Origin: Alphaproteobacteria bacterium
GTDB lineage: Bacteria; Pseudomonadota; Alphaproteobacteria; Reyranellales; Reyranellaceae
NCBI GenBank assembly: GCA_019635875.1
Contig: JAHBYP010000014.1
Span: 21,693-85,692 of the forward strand
DNA: 64,000 bases
Reading direction: 5' to 3'
This document shows, piece by piece, positions 8,906 through 16,539 of the stretch. Each line of letters opens with the position of its first letter. Positions within the stretch are counted from its first letter, which is position 1. The position numbers and the translations under genes are program-made. A model generated the notes under the pieces. The model saw only the letters and a program-made list of their open reading frames with translations, ran no database searches and had not been told where the DNA came from.

Positions 8906-9730
8906 ATGAGCCATACCTCGGTTGCCGACCGCGCCGATTCCGGCTTCGGCCCCATGCTGCGCGAGTGGCGTCGCCGCCGCGGCGCCAGCCAGCTCGAGCT
9001 GTCGCTGCGCTCGGGCGTGTCGCAGCGCCACGTCTCGTTCCTCGAATCCGGCCGCGCGCGGCCCAGCCGCGAGATGGTCGGCCAGCTGGCCGGCGCGCTC
9101 GACGTGCCGCTGCGCCAGCAGAACGCGTTGCTGCTCGCCGCCGGCTTCGCGCCGGTCTACCGCGAGCGCGACCTCGGCGCGCCGGAGCTCGGCGCGGTGC
9201 GCCAGGCGCTCACCCATATGCTGAAGCAGCAGGAACCCTACCCGGCGGTGGTGGTCGACCGGCTTTGGAACCTGCTCGACGCCAACGAGCCGGCCAACCG
9301 CATGACCGCCTTCCTGCTCGACGGCGTGCCCGGCGCCGCCGGCCAGACCGGGCGGCCCAACCTGCTGCGCTCGATCCTCTCGCGCGATCTGCTGCGCACG
9401 CGCATCGACAACTGGGAGGACGTCGCGCGCCACCTCGTGCGCTCGACCTATGCCGAGATCCTGGCCGATGGCGGCGACGAGGAGGCGCTGCGCTTCATCG
9501 ACGACGTGATGGTGCTGCCAGACGTACCGCGCGCCTGGCGGCACCAGCGCTTCGACGAGACGCCGACCCCGGTGCTCTCGGTCGACTTCCGCAAGGGCGA
9601 CACCAGGCTTCGGCTCTTCACCACCATCGCCACCTTAGGGACCCCGCAGGACGTCACCCTGCAGGAGGTGCGGGTCGAGTGCTTTTTCCCCGCCGACGAG
9701 ACCACCGAGCGCTTTTTTCGACACCCATAA
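8906..9730 (+). CDS. XRE family regulator with MmyB-type ligand domain
   Basis: A 274-residue transcription regulator. The N-terminal helix-turn-helix occupies about residues 10-66, with RRRGASQLELSLRSGVSQR and a recognition helix ending in FLESGRARPS. The remainder matches the MmyB-like C-terminal domain found in such regulators, with WNLLDANEPANRMTAFL and a WRHQRFDETP motif near its end. That domain folds like a PAS sensor and in related proteins binds a small molecule. A GGAGGAG site at 8893-8899 fixes the ATG at 8906; the open frame reaching back to 8801 lacks homology. The divergent neighbour is a small membrane protein of unknown role. The ligand is unknown. Confidence 0.9.
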   Translation: MSHTSVADRADSGFGPMLREWRRRRGASQLELSLRSGVSQRHVSFLESGRARPSREMVGQLAGALDVPLRQQNALLLAAGFAPVYRERDLGAPELGAVRQALTHMLKQQEPYPAVVVDRLWNLLDANEPANRMTAFLLDGVPGAAGQTGRPNLLRSILSRDLLRTRIDNWEDVARHLVRSTYAEILADGGDEEALRFIDDVMVLPDVPRAWRHQRFDETPTPVLSVDFRKGDTRLRLFTTIATLGTPQDVTLQEVRVECFFPADETTERFFRHP

Positions 9731-9865
9731 GGAAGTTTTCAAGTCATTGCGTTCCTTGGCCTTTTCGCCTCTGAAAGGCGCCTTTCGACACCGCTAGGGG
9801 TGGAAATAGGTAAGGCGGTGCTCCAGCGGTACACCGGCACCAGTGCATCAACTGGAGACCGGCCG

Positions 9866-10660
9866 ATGGCCCGCGACCGCAAGATCCCCTCTGACTTCTG
9901 GACCTGGGAGGCCGTCGTCGACTGCGCGCCGATGACCCGCCTCCTGTTCATCGGCTTGTGGAACTTCGCCGATGACCACGGTGTGCAGCCGCTTAGGCCG
10001 CGCACCATCCGCTTGCAGGTGTTTCCCGGCGATTCGATCGACAACGACGCCGTGCGCGCCATGATCGACGAGCTGGTCGCGCGCGGGCTGGTGCGCATCT
10101 TCGAGGCCGACGGCACGGCGTATCTCTCCGTCATCGACTGGGAGCAGATCCAGCGCGTCGGCAGGGGCGCAAGGCGCCGCTACCCCGCGGATCCGGCCAA
10201 GCCCGTGCCTGTCGTGCCGGCGGCCATCACCCCCTCTCCCCGCTCGCGGGGAGAGGGTCGGGGTGAGGGGTCGATTGAGGTTGCGCACGATAGCAGTGCG
10301 CCATTCGATGCAGCCCCTCACCCCAGCCCCCTCCCCGCAAGCGGCGCGAGCGGGGAGAGAGAGCGGACGGCGTCCGACCCCTGCCGGGTGCCATCGCGCT
10401 GGCGCAAGCGGATCAATAGGCGGCTGCGCAGGATCTGGCCGGGCGGGCCGCCGGCAGACACCGAAACGTGGATCACGCGCTGGCACGCCGAAGGCCACGA
10501 CCTGGAGCGCGACGTGCTGCCGGCGATCAGCGAAGCGTGCAGGCCCACGGCCGATCGCGATCCGCCAGCCGGCTTGTCGGCGGTCACCGCGATGATCGAA
10601 GTCGGCGTCGCCTCGCCCTCGCGGCCGCCGTCGTCCGACGCGGCGCTGGCGGCGGCATAG
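9866..10660 (+). CDS. Hypothetical protein, phage-replication-like N-terminus, split by a repeat
   Basis: A 264-residue protein of unknown function. Residues 1-100 (RDRKIPSDFWTWEAVVDCAP, then RLLFIGLWNFADDHG) resemble the N-terminal region of many phage and plasmid proteins annotated as replication-related, in which a short winged-helix domain follows an FW motif. Residues about 121-167 are the translation of a family C palindromic repeat and read like TPSPRSRGEGRGEG and HPSPLPASGASGERER, which is low-complexity and not ancestral protein. A charged C-terminal part resumes with RWRKRINRRLRRIWPGG. A GGAG site precedes the ATG at 9866; 9800 is the longer alternative. No other phage genes are adjacent, so this is either a lone remnant or an adopted gene. 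Confidence 0.65.
   Translation: MARDRKIPSDFWTWEAVVDCAPMTRLLFIGLWNFADDHGVQPLRPRTIRLQVFPGDSIDNDAVRAMIDELVARGLVRIFEADGTAYLSVIDWEQIQRVGRGARRRYPADPAKPVPVVPAAITPSPRSRGEGRGEGSIEVAHDSSAPFDAAPHPSPLPASGASGERERTASDPCRVPSRWRKRINRRLRRIWPGGPPADTETWITRWHAEGHDLERDVLPAISEACRPTADRDPPAGLSAVTAMIEVGVASPSRPPSSDAALAAA
10227..10366. repeat. Family C palindromic repeat lying inside a coding sequence
   Basis: About 140 bp. The left unit is CCCCTCTCCCCGCTCGCGG, a hairpin, followed by GTCGGGGTGAGGGG. The right unit is CCCCTCACCCCAGCCCCCTC followed by CCCGCAAGCGGCGCGAGCGG. The ends are inverted copies of each other around a core containing GTTGCGCACGATAGCAGTGC. The element is read through without a stop in the host frame, adding about 47 residues. 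Confidence 0.85.
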
Positions 10661-10674
10661 CCGAAAGCCCGCGC

Positions 10675-11610
10675 TCAGAAGGCGCCGGCCCGCGAGCGCT
10701 CGGCCTGCTTCAGGCGGATGGCGTGGAAGCCCTTGACGGTGCGGCGGATGATCTCCGCCACCGGCAGCACCTCGTGGATCAGGCCGGCTGTCTGGCCGGC
10801 GAGCGCGATGGAGCATTCCATGTCGCCACCGAAATACAGGGTCTTCACGCTGCCGAGCGTCGAGCGGTCCATCGTGCCGGCCTTGTAGATCGCCTTCGAG
10901 GTCTCGGTCTTCAGCGCCCGTACGCAGGGCGTGCCCGAGCGGTTGAGCATCACGGTGCCGGTGTCGACGGCGTCGAGGATCGCCTGCTTGTAGTTGGCGT
11001 GCACCGGGCTCTCGGCGGCGCTGACGAAGCGCGTGCCCATCTGGATGCCCTCGGCGCCCAGCGCAAACGCCGCCGCCATGCCGCGCCCGTCGCAGATGCC
11101 GCCGGCGGCAATCAGCGGCAGGTCGACCTTCTCGCGCACTGCCTGCAGCAGCACCAGGGTCGAGACATCGTCGGGATTTTTGAAGCCGCCGCCTTCGCCG
11201 CCCTCGCAGATCAGCCCGTCGACGCCGGCCTCGGCCGCCTTCAGCGCCGCCGAGAGCGTGGGCACCACGTGATAGACGATCTTGCCGGCCGCCTTCAGCG
11301 GTCCCAGCAGCTTGCCGGGCGAGCCGGCGGAGGTGCTGACGAACGTCACGTCGCTCTCGCACACCATGTCGATCATCTTGGGATCGCGCAGGAAGAGCAG
11401 GGGCAGGTTGACGCCGAAAGGCCTGTCGGTCAGCCCCTTCATGCGGCGCATCTCCTCGAGGCAGGCCTCGGTCTCGCCGCTCGAGGTCTCGATGACGCCC
11501 AGGCCGCCGGCGTTGCTGACCGCGCTGGCCAGCTGGCTGCGCGCGATCCAGCCCATCGGCGCCTGTATGATGGGAAAGGTCGCGCCGGTATGGGCGAGCA
11601 CGCGGTTCAT
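10675..11610 (-). CDS. Nitronate monooxygenase-like FMN protein (2-nitropropane dioxygenase family)
   Basis: A 311-residue TIM-barrel flavoprotein of the NPD family. Members oxidise alkyl nitronates or, in the FabK branch, act as enoyl-ACP reductases. The sequence shows the N-terminal IIQAPMGWIARSQLASAVSN motif, GLGVIETSSG, the FMN phosphate segments GVDGLICEGGEGGG and LIAAGGICDGRGMAAA, and GAEGIQMGTRF near residue 195. The presence of both glycine-rich FMN loops indicates a functional enzyme. The ATG at 11610 begins the homology; the frame open to 11652 is ignored. It is divergent from hslV, only 62 bases away. The true substrate is not decidable from sequence. Confidence 0.88.
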   Translation of the reverse strand: MNRVLAHTGATFPIIQAPMGWIARSQLASAVSNAGGLGVIETSSGETEACLEEMRRMKGLTDRPFGVNLPLLFLRDPKMIDMVCESDVTFVSTSAGSPGKLLGPLKAAGKIVYHVVPTLSAALKAAEAGVDGLICEGGEGGGFKNPDDVSTLVLLQAVREKVDLPLIAAGGICDGRGMAAAFALGAEGIQMGTRFVSAAESPVHANYKQAILDAVDTGTVMLNRSGTPCVRALKTETSKAIYKAGTMDRSTLGSVKTLYFGGDMECSIALAGQTAGLIHEVLPVAEIIRRTVKGFHAIRLKQAERSRAGAF

Positions 11611-11672
11611 CGGGAGGGTCCGTTGTTCGACAGGACTTGGAGTCTGCCACACTCATGCTTATCTACGCAGCC

Positions 11673-12224
11673 ATGAGCGATCCTTCCCAATCCGCAGTGT
11701 GGCACGGCACGACCATCCTGTGCGTGCGCAAGAATGGCGGCGTGGTGCTGGCCGGCGACGGCCAGGTCAGCCTCGGCCAGACGGTGATCAAGTCCAACGC
11801 GCGCAAGGTGCGGCGCATCGGCGGCGGCCAGATCGTCGCCGGTTTCGCTGGCGCAACCGCCGATGCCTTCACGCTGTTCGAGCGGCTGGAAGCCAAGCTG
11901 GAGCAGTTCCCCGGCCAGCTCACGCGCGCCTGCGTCGAGCTCGCCAAGGACTGGCGCACCGATCGCTACCTGCGGCGGCTCGAGGCGATGATGGCGGTGG
12001 CCGACAAGACGGTGTCGCTGGTGCTGACCGGCACCGGCGACGTGCTGGAGCCCGAGGACGGGCTGATCGGCATCGGCTCGGGCGGCAACTACGCGCTGGC
12101 CGCGGCGCGCGCGCTGATCGACGTCGAGGGCCTCGACGCCGAGGCGGTGGCGCGCAAGGCGATGAAGATCGCCGCCGACATCTGCGTCTATACCAACACC
12201 AACGTCGTCGTCGAAAAGCTCTAG
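11673..12224 (+). CDS. hslV: ATP-dependent protease peptidase subunit HslV
   Basis: The threonine peptidase of the HslUV (ClpQY) complex, a bacterial relative of the proteasome beta subunit. The 183-residue product starts with a 12-residue propeptide followed by HGTTILCVRK. Cleavage after the glycine would expose Thr13 as the catalytic nucleophile. Conserved features follow: VVLAGDGQVSLGQTV, with the lysine in IKSNARKVRR, and the GIGSGGNYALAAARAL segment. In-frame ATGs at 11637 and 11655 lie upstream, but alphaproteobacterial HslV proteins usually start as MSD. hslU follows 76 bases later, so the pair probably forms one operon. Confidence 0.96.
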   Translation: MSDPSQSAVWHGTTILCVRKNGGVVLAGDGQVSLGQTVIKSNARKVRRIGGGQIVAGFAGATADAFTLFERLEAKLEQFPGQLTRACVELAKDWRTDRYLRRLEAMMAVADKTVSLVLTGTGDVLEPEDGLIGIGSGGNYALAAARALIDVEGLDAEAVARKAMKIAADICVYTNTNVVVEKL

Positions 12225-12300
12225 GCTGCTATCGACGGACACGGCGGAAGCACGCCTCAGGGGTGCTCACGCCGCACATCGCGCCTCCAGGAGGGCGGCA

Positions 12301-13611
12301 ATGGCTGAATTTTCCCCCCGTGAGATCGTTTCCGAGCTGGACCGGCACATCGTCGGCCAGAACGACGCCAAGCGCGCCGTCGCCGTGGCGCTGCGCAATC
12401 GCTGGCGCCGCCAGCAGCTGCCCGAGGGGCTGCGCGAGGAGGTGCTGCCCAAGAACATCCTGATGATCGGGCCCACCGGCTGCGGCAAGACCGAGATCGC
12501 GCGGCGGCTGGCCAGGCTCGCCGAGGCGCCGTTCCTCAAGGTCGAGGCGACCAAGTTCACCGAGGTCGGCTATGTCGGCCGCGACGTCGAGCAGATCGCG
12601 CGCGACCTGATGGAGGTGTCCATCGGCATGACGCGCGAGCGCCTGCGCAAGGACGTGCAGGCCAAGGCCGAGCTGGCGGCCGAGGAGCGCGTCGTCGAGG
12701 CGCTGGTCGGCAACAGCGCCAGCAGCGAGACCAAGCTGCGCTTCCGCCACAAGATCCGCGACGGCGAGCTGAACGAGCGCGAGGTCGACGTCGAGGTCGC
12801 CGATACCGGCGGGCCGGCGACCTTCGAGATCCCCGGCGTGCCCGGCGGCTCGGTCGGCATGGTCAATATCGGCGACATGCTGGGCAAGGCACTGGGCGGC
12901 GGCCGCACCAGGAAGCGCACCATGACGGTGAAGGACGCCATGGAGCTTCTGACGCGCGAGGAGAGCGACAAGCTGCTCGATCAGGAGCGCGTGATCCGCG
13001 AGGCCAGGGACGCCGCCGAGCAGAACGGCATCGTCTTCCTCGACGAGATCGACAAGATCTGCGCGCGTTCGGAGTATCGCGGCGGCGGCGACGTCAGCCG
13101 CGAGGGCGTGCAGCGCGACCTGCTGCCGCTGATCGAGGGCACCACGGTCAACACCAAGCACGGGCCGCTCAAGACCGACCACATCCTGTTCATCTGCTCC
13201 GGCGCCTTCCACCTCGCCAAGCCCTCGGACCTGCTGCCCGAGCTGCAGGGCCGCGTGCCGATCCGCGTCACCCTGCAGGGCCTGACGCAGGAGGATTTCC
13301 GTCGCATCCTGGTCGAGCCCGAGGCCAGCCTGCTGAAGCAGTACAAGGCGCTGATGGGCACCGAGAAGGTGTCGCTGGAGTTCACCGACGACTCGATCGA
13401 CGAGCTCGCCCGGCTGGCGGCCGAGATCAACGGCACCCTGGAGAACATCGGCGCGCGCCGCCTGCACACGGTGCTGGAGAAGCTGCTCGAGGAGATCAGC
13501 TTCACCGCGTCGGACCGCGGCGGCGAGAGCGTGACGATCGACGCGGCCTATGTGCGCGAGCGGGTGAGCGCGCTGGCCAAGAATGCCGATCTCAGCAAGT
13601 TCATCCTGTGA
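12301..13611 (+). CDS. hslU: ATP-dependent protease ATPase subunit HslU
   Basis: AAA+ unfoldase that feeds substrates to HslV. The 436-residue protein has a Walker A GPTGCGKT at about 57-64, an intermediate (I) domain in roughly residues 110-230, and a Walker B region VFLDEIDKI near 243-251. The GYVGRDVE motif near 90-97 is the pore loop. Sensor and arginine-finger regions follow around ELQGRVPIRV. The C-terminus ends LSKFIL, the tail that docks into HslV pockets. Length and all motifs are normal. A GGAGG site lies just before the ATG. The stop overlaps the next small gene by one base. Confidence 0.97.
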   Translation: MAEFSPREIVSELDRHIVGQNDAKRAVAVALRNRWRRQQLPEGLREEVLPKNILMIGPTGCGKTEIARRLARLAEAPFLKVEATKFTEVGYVGRDVEQIARDLMEVSIGMTRERLRKDVQAKAELAAEERVVEALVGNSASSETKLRFRHKIRDGELNEREVDVEVADTGGPATFEIPGVPGGSVGMVNIGDMLGKALGGGRTRKRTMTVKDAMELLTREESDKLLDQERVIREARDAAEQNGIVFLDEIDKICARSEYRGGGDVSREGVQRDLLPLIEGTTVNTKHGPLKTDHILFICSGAFHLAKPSDLLPELQGRVPIRVTLQGLTQEDFRRILVEPEASLLKQYKALMGTEKVSLEFTDDSIDELARLAAEINGTLENIGARRLHTVLEKLLEEISFTASDRGGESVTIDAAYVRERVSALAKNADLSKFIL

Positions 13612-13853
13612 TGGCCCGCCGCGCGCCCGCCGGCCGCAAGCTCGCGCGCGATGCCACCTATGCCCATGTCGTCACCCTGCCGATGCAGCCGCCCGGGTGC
13701 GTGGCCGAGATCGACGCCGAGGCTCGGCGCATCGCCGCGGGACGCTGCGGGCGCTGGACCTCGTCCGGCAGGCTGCATGTCGGTTTCGCCGAGGCGGCGC
13801 ACCGCGACGCCTTCGTGCTGTGGCTGGCGGTGGCGGGGATCGAGACCGGCTAG
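13611..13853 (+). CDS. Small conserved-looking hypothetical protein downstream of hslU
   Basis: An 80-residue basic protein whose ATG shares one base with the hslU stop (TGATG), which suggests coupling to the heat-shock protease operon. It contains YAHVVTLPMQPPGCVAEIDA, two cysteines and a tryptophan-rich end (GRWTSSGRLHVGFAEAAHR). No transmembrane segment, signal or known catalytic motif is seen. I do not recognise the family. Gene position, codon choice like its neighbours and tight spacing support it as real. The much longer plus-strand open frame that runs over this area to 16494 is a shadow of minus-strand genes. Confidence 0.6.
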   Translation: MARRAPAGRKLARDATYAHVVTLPMQPPGCVAEIDAEARRIAAGRCGRWTSSGRLHVGFAEAAHRDAFVLWLAVAGIETG

Positions 13854-13869
13854 GGACAGGCGGGCTGGG

Positions 13870-14862
13870 TCACTCGAAGACTTCGTCGGCCTGCATCAGC
13901 ACCAGTTCCGGGATCGTCAGGCCCAGGGCCTTCGCGGTCTTCTGGTTGACCAGCAGCTCGAACACCGCAGGCTGCTCGACCGGCAGGTCGCCCGGCCTGG
14001 CGCCTCTCAGGACACTGTCGGCCATCACCGCGGCGCGGTGATAGATATCGGTGGTGTTGGCCGACAGCGACACCAGGCCGCCGGCCTGCACGGCGCGGCG
14101 GTCGAACCACATGGTCGGCAGGCGATGGCGCCCGGCCAGCGCCAGGATGGCGACGTGATTGGAGTTGAAGACTCCCTGGATGACCACCGCGTCGGCCTTG
14201 CCGGCCGCGAACTCCTCGAACGCCGCGTCGAAATCGGCCGGCCCCGCCGCCATGGCCGGATCGAGCGCGATGCCGCCGCTTTTGGCCGCCGTCTCCATGT
14301 AGGACAGGAAGGGCTTGGTGAACGGATCCTGCGAGGAGGCCAGTACCGCGACGCGGCGCAGCCCCGGGATCATGTCGCGCAACAGCTGCAGGCGCCGCCC
14401 GCCGAGCTCCGCGGCCATGTTCGTGACGCCGGTGACGTTGCCGCCGGGGCGGCTCAGGCTCTTGACGATGCCGGTTTCGACCGGCGCGCCGGCCGGCGCC
14501 ATGATGATGGGGATGGTCGTGGTCGCCGCCATCGCCGCGCGAACCGCCGGCGTGAAGTGCGCCATGATCAGGCTCACACGGCTGCGCACCAGCTCGGCCG
14601 CGTGCTCGGCGGCAAGCGACGGCTGGCCATTGGCATAGCGGACATCGAAGGCGATGGTGTGACCTTCGACATAGCCCAGGCGCTTGAAGCTGGCGCGCAA
14701 GGCATCGGGCAGCGGGTGGGGCGCGGCACCGTCGATCAGCACGCCGATGCGGCGCGGCCCGGCCGCCGATTGGGCCAGGACCGGCGTCGAGGCCAGTGCG
14801 ATCGTGGTCGCGAGAAGGACTCGACGTTGCACAAGCAGACGACGACGTGGCACCCCGGACAT
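13870..14862 (-). CDS. ABC transporter substrate-binding protein (TrpX/YtfQ-like, ABC_sub_bind family)
   Basis: A 330-residue secreted binding protein. The N-terminus has basic residues and a hydrophobic stretch (VLLATTIALASTPVLAQ) with cleavage expected after AQ near residue 31. The mature protein has the two-lobed pattern of the ABC_sub_bind family: RRIGVLIDG, RLGYVEGHTIAFDVRYANG, then IPIIMAPAGAPVETGIVKSL and GGNVTGVTNM. No permease or ATPase gene lies beside it. Such orphan binding proteins are common in Rhodospirillales and Bradyrhizobium relatives, so the partner subunits may be elsewhere. It is convergent with the small gene after hslU (16 bases apart). Ligand unknown. Confidence 0.85.
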   Translation of the reverse strand: MSGVPRRRLLVQRRVLLATTIALASTPVLAQSAAGPRRIGVLIDGAAPHPLPDALRASFKRLGYVEGHTIAFDVRYANGQPSLAAEHAAELVRSRVSLIMAHFTPAVRAAMAATTTIPIIMAPAGAPVETGIVKSLSRPGGNVTGVTNMAAELGGRRLQLLRDMIPGLRRVAVLASSQDPFTKPFLSYMETAAKSGGIALDPAMAAGPADFDAAFEEFAAGKADAVVIQGVFNSNHVAILALAGRHRLPTMWFDRRAVQAGGLVSLSANTTDIYHRAAVMADSVLRGARPGDLPVEQPAVFELLVNQKTAKALGLTIPELVLMQADEVFE

Positions 14863-14934
14863 GCGGCAACCCCCACCGATCCCCGCCGGGAGCCTACGCG
14901 CGCCGTCTGTCCGTCGCCATGGGGAAGAAGCGGG

Positions 14935-15099
14935 CTAGAAGCAGAAGACCGAGCCGATATCCAGCAGGATCGAGGCACCGCGCTCGGCCCACAGCCACGC
15001 GGCCAGCAGGCCGACGCCGAGCACCGGCGCGCCGAGCGCGATGAGCAGCGCCCGGTTCGACGGGTTGGCGGTTGGCTGGCCGGCGTCCATGGCTGGCAT
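14935..15099 (-). CDS. 54-residue single-pass membrane protein coupled to the MFS gene
   Basis: A short gene starting with ATG at 15099 and ending with TAG at 14935-14937, 54 residues. After a polar start (MPAMDAGQPTANPSNR) comes one hydrophobic segment, LLIALGAPVLGVGLLAAWLW, at about residues 18-37. The C-terminus is ILLDIGSVFCF. It begins six bases after the stop of the MFS transporter on the same strand, so both are likely on one transcript. Similar tiny membrane proteins accompany MFS genes in other Alphaproteobacteria, as I recall, but this is not checked. It may be a small transporter partner; no function can be claimed. Confidence 0.6.
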   Translation of the reverse strand: MPAMDAGQPTANPSNRALLIALGAPVLGVGLLAAWLWAERGASILLDIGSVFCF

Positions 15100-15105
15100 A
15101 TGGGC

Positions 15106-16353
15106 TCAGGCCGGCCGGGCGGCAAGCACGCGGGGTACCGGCTGCTCGCGGATCGGCCAGTTCAGCGCCGCCGCGGTCAGGCCCAGCGCGATGGAGATCC
15201 ACCACATCAGGTCGTAGTTGCCGGTGAGGTCGAACAGCCGGCCGCCGCCCCAGCCGCCGATGAAGCTGCCGACCTGGTGGCTCATGAAGACGACGCCGGA
15301 GAGCATCGCGGCATAGGCCGGGCCGAAGATGTACATCACCAGCCCGTTGGTCAGCGGGATCGTGCCCAGCCACAGGAAGCCCAGGCAGGCGGCGAACAGC
15401 AGCACCGAGGCGCCCGACAGCGGCAGCACCAGGAACAGCACGAAGGACAGCGAGCGCAGCAGGTAGAGCAGCGCCAGCATGTCCTTGCGCTGGTGCTTGC
15501 CGCCCAGCCAGCCCCACATGATCGCGCCGGCGATGTTGGCCAGGCCGACCAGGCCGATCGCCCAGCCGCCCAGCTCGGCCGGCGAGATCGCCTTGCCGAA
15601 CAGCTCCAGCCCGACGCCCTTGTCGGCGATGTAGGGCGGCAGATGCAGGCCGACGAAGGTGACGTGGAAGCCGCAGACGAAATAGCCGATGGTCAGCAGC
15701 CAGAAGGCCCGCGTGCCGAAGGCTTCGCCGAGCGCCTCGCGCGCCGATTGCCTGCGCGTGGCGCCGGCGGCGGCCGGCGCCGCCTTGGGCTCGCGCAGCG
15801 CCCAGGCGAGCGGGATCATCAGGAGCGAGATCAGGGTCAGCACGAAGAGCGTGAAATGCCAGTCGTCGTAGCGGTCCTGCAGGATCGAGGCGAAGGGCAC
15901 GATGGCGAACTGGCCGAAGGAGCCGCCGGCGGTGGCGATGCCCAGGGCCAGCGAGCGCTTGCTGGCCGGTGCCATGCGGCCGACCACGGCGAGGATGGTG
16001 GGGAAGCTGGCGGCGGCGATGCCGAGGCCCGAGAGGATGTTGCCGGCGATCAGCGCCACGCCGCCGGTGGCGATCGAGATGACGAACAGGCCGGCGACGT
16101 TCACCGCCGCGCCGACCGCCACCACCTTGGCGGTACCGAAACGGTCGGCCAGCCCGCCGACGAAGGGCGAGAACACGCCCATCAGCAGGGCAGCCAGCGC
16201 ATTGGCGAAGGACCACAATTCGCGGCCGACCTGCAGCTCCGCCGCGATCGGCTTCTGGAAGATGCCGAAGCTCTGGCGGGCGCCCAGGCCGATGGTCAGG
16301 ATCAGGCCGCCGCAGAACACGGCGATCCAGAAGTTACGCTGCTGCACGCTCAT
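15106..16353 (-). CDS. MFS transporter, NarK/OxlT-like
   Basis: A 415-residue major facilitator with twelve predicted membrane segments. The loop between helices 2 and 3 reads GGLADRFGTAKV, the standard MFS signature, and the equivalent second-half loop WGWLGGKHQRKDM is present near residue 265. Residues RQSFGIFQKPIAAELQVGR near the start are typical of the monocarboxylate/oxalate-formate branch. The substrate is likely a small organic anion but is not proven. ATG 16353 is chosen because a GAGGAG site lies just upstream, while the frame open to 16422 lacks homology. A 54-residue membrane protein follows six bases downstream. Confidence 0.9.
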   Translation of the reverse strand: MSVQQRNFWIAVFCGGLILTIGLGARQSFGIFQKPIAAELQVGRELWSFANALAALLMGVFSPFVGGLADRFGTAKVVAVGAAVNVAGLFVISIATGGVALIAGNILSGLGIAAASFPTILAVVGRMAPASKRSLALGIATAGGSFGQFAIVPFASILQDRYDDWHFTLFVLTLISLLMIPLAWALREPKAAPAAAGATRRQSAREALGEAFGTRAFWLLTIGYFVCGFHVTFVGLHLPPYIADKGVGLELFGKAISPAELGGWAIGLVGLANIAGAIMWGWLGGKHQRKDMLALLYLLRSLSFVLFLVLPLSGASVLLFAACLGFLWLGTIPLTNGLVMYIFGPAYAAMLSGVVFMSHQVGSFIGGWGGGRLFDLTGNYDLMWWISIALGLTAAALNWPIREQPVPRVLAARPA

Positions 16354-16539
16354 CTGCGCAAATGCTCCTCGCCACGGCCCCGCGCGGGCGGGCAATCTGG
16401 CGACCGACAGGTGCATATACAACTGTTTCCTGCTCGCCTACCCGTGAGACGGATTTGTGCGAAGCGCCAGCGGCGGCGGAAATGGCGCGCATGACAAAGC
16501 TCGCGTAGATTCGGCCACGAGAATCGTCCGTTGCCGGCC

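Noticed and set aside
9866..10660. Prophage at this locus
   Set aside because: Only one phage-like gene; no integrase, capsid, portal or terminase gene and no attachment repeats nearby.
13651..16494. A 947-codon plus-strand open frame
   Set aside because: It runs antisense to the ABC binding protein and MFS genes, is full of Arg, Gln, Ala and Gly as expected from GC-rich shadow frames, and has no homology.
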